Shown in pieces: positions 60,648 to 64,000 of a stretch of DNA of 64,000 bases (position 1 is its first letter; each line of letters opens with the position of its first letter). The stretch is from Falsiroseomonas bella. GTDB taxonomy: Bacteria; Pseudomonadota; Alphaproteobacteria; Acetobacterales; Acetobacteraceae. The notes below the pieces were generated by a model, which was not told where the DNA came from, searched no databases, and was given only the letters and a program-made list of their open reading frames with translations. Location: the NCBI RefSeq assembly GCF_003173615.1, contig NZ_QGNA01000006.1, positions 186,001 through 250,000 of the forward strand, given 5' to 3'. Position numbers and translations under genes: made by a program.

Positions 60648-61279
60648 GCCGCTCCTTCCCCGGCGACCCACGGCCCTCGCGGCTGCTGTCGCCGGAGATG
60701 CAGCATGTGCCGCCGGTGGAGATGCAGGATTTCCGCCGTGCGGAGTGGACGCTGCTGCGCGACCAGCGCCGCCCCTTCGACGCCGAACTCCAGGCGCGGC
60801 ATGTGCTGCGCGCGCTGGAGGCCTCGGCCGCCGATCCGAGCTTCGGCTACCAGGTGAACAACTACCGCCATTGCGTGCAGGCCGCGACGGCGGCACTGCA
60901 GGACGGGCGCGACGAGGAATACGTCGTCGTCGCGCTGCTGCACGACATCGGCTTCACGATGTGTCCCACCAACCACGGCCCCTTCGCCGCCGCGCTGCTC
61001 GCGCCCTATGTGTCCGACGCCAGCCGCTGGCTGCTGGAGCATCACGCGCTCTTCCTCGACTTCCACTGCCACGACCACCCCGAGGATCACTGCGACCCGG
61101 CGGCACGGGAACGCTGGCGCGGCCATCCGCATTTCGCCGCCACGGCCGATTTCGTCGCGCGCTTCGACCAGGGCACGGTGATCCCCGGCCTGCCGGAAGC
61201 GCCGCTGTCGGTCTTCGCGCCCATGGTCGCGCGCCTCTTCGCCCGCCCGCCGCGACGGTTCACGCTGCGTGACGACTGA
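60644..61279 (+). CDS. HD-domain protein, candidate PhnZ/MIOX-type mixed-valent diiron oxygenase
   Basis: 211 residues. Putative iron ligands can all be mapped: H76 (NNYRHCVQA), H100-D101 (VALLHDIGF), H111 (NHGPFAAA), H133 or H134 (LEHHALF) and D175 (VARFDQG). The 24-residue spacing from the first His to the HD pair equals that in PhnZ, and YRHCVQ matches the HxxQ there. PhnZ and TmpB cleave C-P bonds after hydroxylation by a 2OG dioxygenase, and inositol oxygenase cleaves a C-C bond. Being coupled to a 2OG dioxygenase gene supports an oxidative-cleavage role over ordinary phosphohydrolysis. Confidence 0.78.
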   Translation: MSRSFPGDPRPSRLLSPEMQHVPPVEMQDFRRAEWTLLRDQRRPFDAELQARHVLRALEASAADPSFGYQVNNYRHCVQAATAALQDGRDEEYVVVALLHDIGFTMCPTNHGPFAAALLAPYVSDASRWLLEHHALFLDFHCHDHPEDHCDPAARERWRGHPHFAATADFVARFDQGTVIPGLPEAPLSVFAPMVARLFARPPRRFTLRDD

Positions 61280-62096
61280 GCGGCGTTCGCGGGAGCCCCC
61301 GAGGGAGCCGCGCGGCCAGCAGTGGCGCCGCCTGCTCGACCTGCTGCAATTCGCGCTCTTCCTCGGCCTGCTCGCCTGGCTACTGTTCGAGGGCGGGACG
61401 CGGATGGGCTACAATTGGCAATGGTACCGCGTGCCGCGCTACCTGTTCCAGGTCTTCGAGGGCGAGATCTTCCTCGGGCCGCTGCTGAAGGGCCTGCTGG
61501 TGACGCTGCAGATCAGCGCCATCGCCCTGGTGCTGACGGTGGTGATCGGGCTCGGCGCGGCGCTGCTGCGCCTGTCGGGTTCGGCCGCCGGGCGCTGGCT
61601 GGTGATCGGCTATGTCGAGACGATCCGCAACACGCCGCTGCTGGTCCAGCTCTACATCGTCTACTTCATCCTGGCGCCGATCCTGGGCCTCGATCGCTTC
61701 TGGGCCGGCGTTCTCTGCCTCGCGCTCTTCGAAGGCGCCTTCGCCGCGGAGATCTTCCGGGGCGGCATCATGGCGGTGCGCAAGGGCCAGTGGGAGGCCG
61801 CCTGGGCGCTCGGCCTCTCGCGCCGCGACGCCTATCGCTTCGTCGTGCTGCCGCAGGCGCTGCGCGTGATCCTGCCGCCGCTGGCCGGCCTCGGCGTGTC
61901 GCTGATCAAGCATTCGGCGATCGTCAGCGTCATCGCGGTGTTCGACCTGACCAACGAGGGCCGCAACGTCATCAGCGACACCTTCATGACCTTCGAGATC
62001 TGGATAACCGTGGCCGTGCTCTATCTCTGTGTCACGGTGCTGCTCTCATTGGGCGTCGGGCTGCTGGAAAGGCGGCTCAAGGGCGCCATGGCCTGA
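61269..62096 (+). CDS. Amino-acid-type ABC transporter permease
   Basis: 275 residues from GTG 61269, overlapping the HD gene by 11 bp. A basic cytoplasmic N-terminus (TTERRSREPPREPRGQQWRR) precedes five or six membrane spans; ETIRNTPLLVQLYIVYFILA is the HisMQ-family gate signature and AVRKGQWEAAWALGLSRRDA the coupling loop. It pairs with the permease at 62997. Confidence 0.9.
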   Translation: MTTERRSREPPREPRGQQWRRLLDLLQFALFLGLLAWLLFEGGTRMGYNWQWYRVPRYLFQVFEGEIFLGPLLKGLLVTLQISAIALVLTVVIGLGAALLRLSGSAAGRWLVIGYVETIRNTPLLVQLYIVYFILAPILGLDRFWAGVLCLALFEGAFAAEIFRGGIMAVRKGQWEAAWALGLSRRDAYRFVVLPQALRVILPPLAGLGVSLIKHSAIVSVIAVFDLTNEGRNVISDTFMTFEIWITVAVLYLCVTVLLSLGVGLLERRLKGAMA

Positions 62097-62123
62097 CCAC
62101 TGGAAGAAGAAGGAACCCCGACC

Positions 62124-62987
62124 ATGACCGATGAATCCGGCTTCCGTCGCCGCCTGATCGCCCCCGCCGCCGGCGGGCTGGCCGCGCTCGGCGCCTTCGC
62201 CTTCGGCCGCCCCGCGGCGGCGCAGGGCGCGGATGCGCGCGCCGCCCTCGCCGCCACCTCCATGATCGAGGAGGTGAAGCGTCGCGGCACGCTGCGCGTC
62301 GGCATGTCCACCTTCGTGCCATGGGCCTTCCGCAACCGCGCGGGCGAGCTGGTGGGCTACGAGATCGACGTGGCGAATCGCCTGGCGCAGGACATGGGCG
62401 TGCGCGCGGAATTCGTGCCCACCGCCTGGGACGGCATCATCCCCGCGCTGCTCGCCGGCCGGTTCGACGCGATCATCGGCGGCATGACGATCACGCCGCA
62501 GCGCAATCTGAGCGCCAACTTCACCAACGCCTATTCCGCGACCGGCGTGGACATGGCGGCGAGCAAGCGCCTCGCGGCCAACATGACCACACTGGAGGCC
62601 TACAACCGCCCTAACGTGACGATCGCGGGCCGCCGTGGCACCTCCGCCCTCGCCGCCGCGCAGCGCCTGCTGCCCCGCGCGACCTTCCGCCAGTTCGACG
62701 ACGACGCGCAGTCCATCCTGGAAGTGGTGAACGGCCGCGCGCATGCGATGGTGGGCAGCATCCCGCGCCCGCTCTTCGCCGTGCTGGACAACCCCGATGC
62801 GCTGTTCAGCCCGTTCCCCGAGCCGATGGCGCGGCAGGCCGACGCGATGGCGGTGCGCAAGTCCGACCCGGACGCGCTGAACTTCCTCAACAACTGGATC
62901 CTGCTGCGCCAGCTCGATGGCTGGCTGGAGGAACGGCAGAAATACTGGTTCAGCGCCCGCGAATGGCGCGACCAGCTGCCCGGCTGA
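62124..62987 (+). CDS. Amino-acid-type ABC substrate-binding protein
   Basis: 287 residues. Leader with RRR and a hydrophobic run ending RPAAAQGA. Mature SBP_bac_3 fold: VKRRGTLRVGMSTFVPWAFR, VGYEIDVANRLAQDMGVRAE, IIPALLAGRFDAIIGGMTIT, PQRNLSANFTNAYSATGVDM. This one keeps the classical layout better than the receptor at 56469. Flanked by two permease genes, forming a receptor/permease set without its ATPase in view. Confidence 0.92.
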   Translation: MTDESGFRRRLIAPAAGGLAALGAFAFGRPAAAQGADARAALAATSMIEEVKRRGTLRVGMSTFVPWAFRNRAGELVGYEIDVANRLAQDMGVRAEFVPTAWDGIIPALLAGRFDAIIGGMTITPQRNLSANFTNAYSATGVDMAASKRLAANMTTLEAYNRPNVTIAGRRGTSALAAAQRLLPRATFRQFDDDAQSILEVVNGRAHAMVGSIPRPLFAVLDNPDALFSPFPEPMARQADAMAVRKSDPDALNFLNNWILLRQLDGWLEERQKYWFSAREWRDQLPG

Positions 62988-62996
62988 ACGGCGCCG

Positions 62997-63893
62997 ATGG
63001 ACCTGCCGGGCGGGCCCTATGCCCGCCGGCCCCGTCGCCCGGCGCTCGATGCGCTGGTCATCCTCGCCGTGCTCGGCGCGCTGGGCCTGCTCGCCTGGCG
63101 GGCCGGCACGGCGCTCGACTACCGCTGGAACTTCGCGCCGGTCTGGGGCTTCGTGCTGCGCCACGACGCGGAGCGCGGCTGGGTGGCGAACCTGCTGCTG
63201 CAGGGGCTGCTCACCACGCTGCGCGTCAGCTTCTGGGCGGCGATCGTCGCGGCCGTGGTCGGCGTGGCGATGGGCGTCGCGCGTACCTCCCGCGCGCTGC
63301 TGCCGAGGCTGATCGCCGGCTTCTATGTCGAGACGATCCGCAACATCCCGCCGCTGGTCTTCGTCTTCGTCTTCTACTTCTTCGCCACCAGCCAGATCCT
63401 GCCCGCGCTCGGCGTGGAGGACTGGATCCGCAGGCAGGACCCCGCGACGCTCGCCTGGATCGAGCTCTTCTTCGGCCCGCCGCAATTCGCCGCCGGCGTC
63501 ATCGCCGCCATCCTCTGCCTCGGCCTGTTCGAGGGGGCCTATGTCACGGAGATCGTGCGCGCCGGTATCCAGTCCCTGCCGCGCGGCCAGTGGGAAGCGG
63601 CGGAGGCGCTCGGCATGTCGCGCTTGCGCGCGTTGCGCCATGTGATCCTGCCGCAGGCGGTGGCGCGCACCGTGCCGCCGCTGGCCGGGCAGGCGGTTTC
63701 GCTGGTGAAGGATTCCTCGATCATCTCGCTGGTCTCGATCCAGGACCTCGCCTTCCTGGGCAACGAGGTCGCGGCAACGACGAGCCGTGTCTTCGAGACC
63801 TGGCTTCTCGTCGCCGCCTTCTACTTCATCGTCTGTGCCGCGCTGTCCTTCGTCGCGGCCCGTCTCGAACGCCGCTTCGCCACGCGCGGCTGA
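62997..63893 (+). CDS. Amino-acid-type ABC transporter permease
   Basis: 298 residues. ETIRNIPPLVFVFVFYFFAT and the coupling loop SLPRGQWEAAEALGMSRLRA followed by VILPQAVARTVPPLAGQAVS are HisMQ-family signatures. It is longer than most, through an extracellular insertion (EDWIRRQDPATLAWIELFFG) between membrane spans, as in GltJ/AapQ-type subunits. It follows the receptor gene by 9 bp. Confidence 0.9.
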   Translation: MDLPGGPYARRPRRPALDALVILAVLGALGLLAWRAGTALDYRWNFAPVWGFVLRHDAERGWVANLLLQGLLTTLRVSFWAAIVAAVVGVAMGVARTSRALLPRLIAGFYVETIRNIPPLVFVFVFYFFATSQILPALGVEDWIRRQDPATLAWIELFFGPPQFAAGVIAAILCLGLFEGAYVTEIVRAGIQSLPRGQWEAAEALGMSRLRALRHVILPQAVARTVPPLAGQAVSLVKDSSIISLVSIQDLAFLGNEVAATTSRVFETWLLVAAFYFIVCAALSFVAARLERRFATRG

Positions 63894-63913
63894 ACCGCAG
63901 GAGAACACGCGTC

Positions 63914-64000
63914 ATGCCGGCCACGGCCGAGAATCCCGCCTGGATCCGCCTCGTCCCCTACGACGAAAGCGAGGGCTATCTCCGCACCCTCTACGACCGC
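63914..64000 (+). CDS. Start of a gene, possibly AhpD/carboxymuconolactone decarboxylase-like (3' end outside window)
   Basis: Only 29 codons are visible: PAWIRLVPYDESEGYLRTLY continues to the window end. The pattern WIRLVPYDEAxGxLRxLYD opens many peroxidase-related AhpD-like proteins. It has a ribosome site (CAGGAG) and lies 20 bp after the permease gene, so it probably belongs to the same operon. Confidence 0.5.
   Translation, partial: MPATAENPAWIRLVPYDESEGYLRTLYDR

Noticed and set aside
62046-63908. A 620-codon open frame on the minus strand
   Set aside because: Antisense to a receptor and permease with strong family motifs; no recognisable domain in the antisense product.

Overview
The window is very GC-rich and tightly packed. 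Neighbouring genes often overlap by 4 bp (ATGA or GTGA), GTG starts are common, and solute-binding proteins are abundant: three TctC/Bug receptors, four family-5 peptide-type receptors (one lacking a signal peptide), a PhnD, an UrtA and two amino-acid receptors. With the urt/ure arrangement this suggests an alphaproteobacterium, most likely a Roseomonas-like member of the Acetobacteraceae. That assignment is inferred from gene content and style, because no rRNA is present. No stretch over 300 bp lacks a gene.

Layout. 1-7.2 kb: end of a spermidine/putrescine-type permease pair, a minus-strand TctC / family-5 receptor / Rid operon, a YihY membrane protein and a thioredoxin-reductase-like flavoprotein. 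7.3-15.8 kb: an Lrp regulator divergent from D-amino acid dehydrogenase, a Kef-type antiporter, an AhpD-like protein, maleylacetoacetate isomerase, a DapA-family aldolase, a fumarylacetoacetase-family hydrolase and TctC. 15.8-17.2 kb: a complete IS3-family (IS407-like) element with a 4-bp target duplication, sitting in an already truncated intradiol dioxygenase. 17.2-23.6 kb: a GST, tRNA-Ser(GCU), tag, a GMC oxidoreductase / SDR / Rid operon and a family-5 receptor. 23.7-29.3 kb: a flavin disulfide reductase, a deletion scar joining a TVP38 fragment to a DUF547 gene, phnD-phnE-phnC, and a phosphoesterase-fold protein that has lost most metal ligands. 29.3-40.7 kb: urtABCDE (minus) divergent from ureDABCEFG plus a HupE/UreJ nickel permease, forming a complete urea uptake and urease locus with a sigma54-type promoter before urtA. 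40.8-48.3 kb: a five-gene peptide-type ABC transporter, an Ntn (C45) amidohydrolase and a sigma54 activator, behind a sigma54-type promoter. 48.3-54.3 kb: an AtuA/DUF4387 pair with its own sigma54-type promoter, then a class II aldolase, TctC, an Ldh2-type dehydrogenase and an MFS carrier. 54.3-64 kb: a catabolic cluster with a Rieske oxygenase, a sarcosine-oxidase-like flavoprotein, creatininase-like and Rid proteins, a 2-oxoglutarate dioxygenase beside a PhnZ/MIOX-type HD oxygenase, and amino-acid-type ABC receptors and permeases without an ATPase.

The most interesting parts are three. First, the 54-64 kb cluster looks like an undescribed oxidative route for a small amine, carboxylate or phosphonate, built around a 2OG-dioxygenase / HD-oxygenase pair. 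Second, the 40.7-50 kb block looks like a self-contained sigma54 regulon: its activator gene lies between two sigma54-type promoters. Third, the phosphoesterase next to phnDEC has replaced metal-binding positions. Two decay events are visible at nucleotide level: the IS insertion in the dioxygenase remnant and the TVP38/DUF547 junction.
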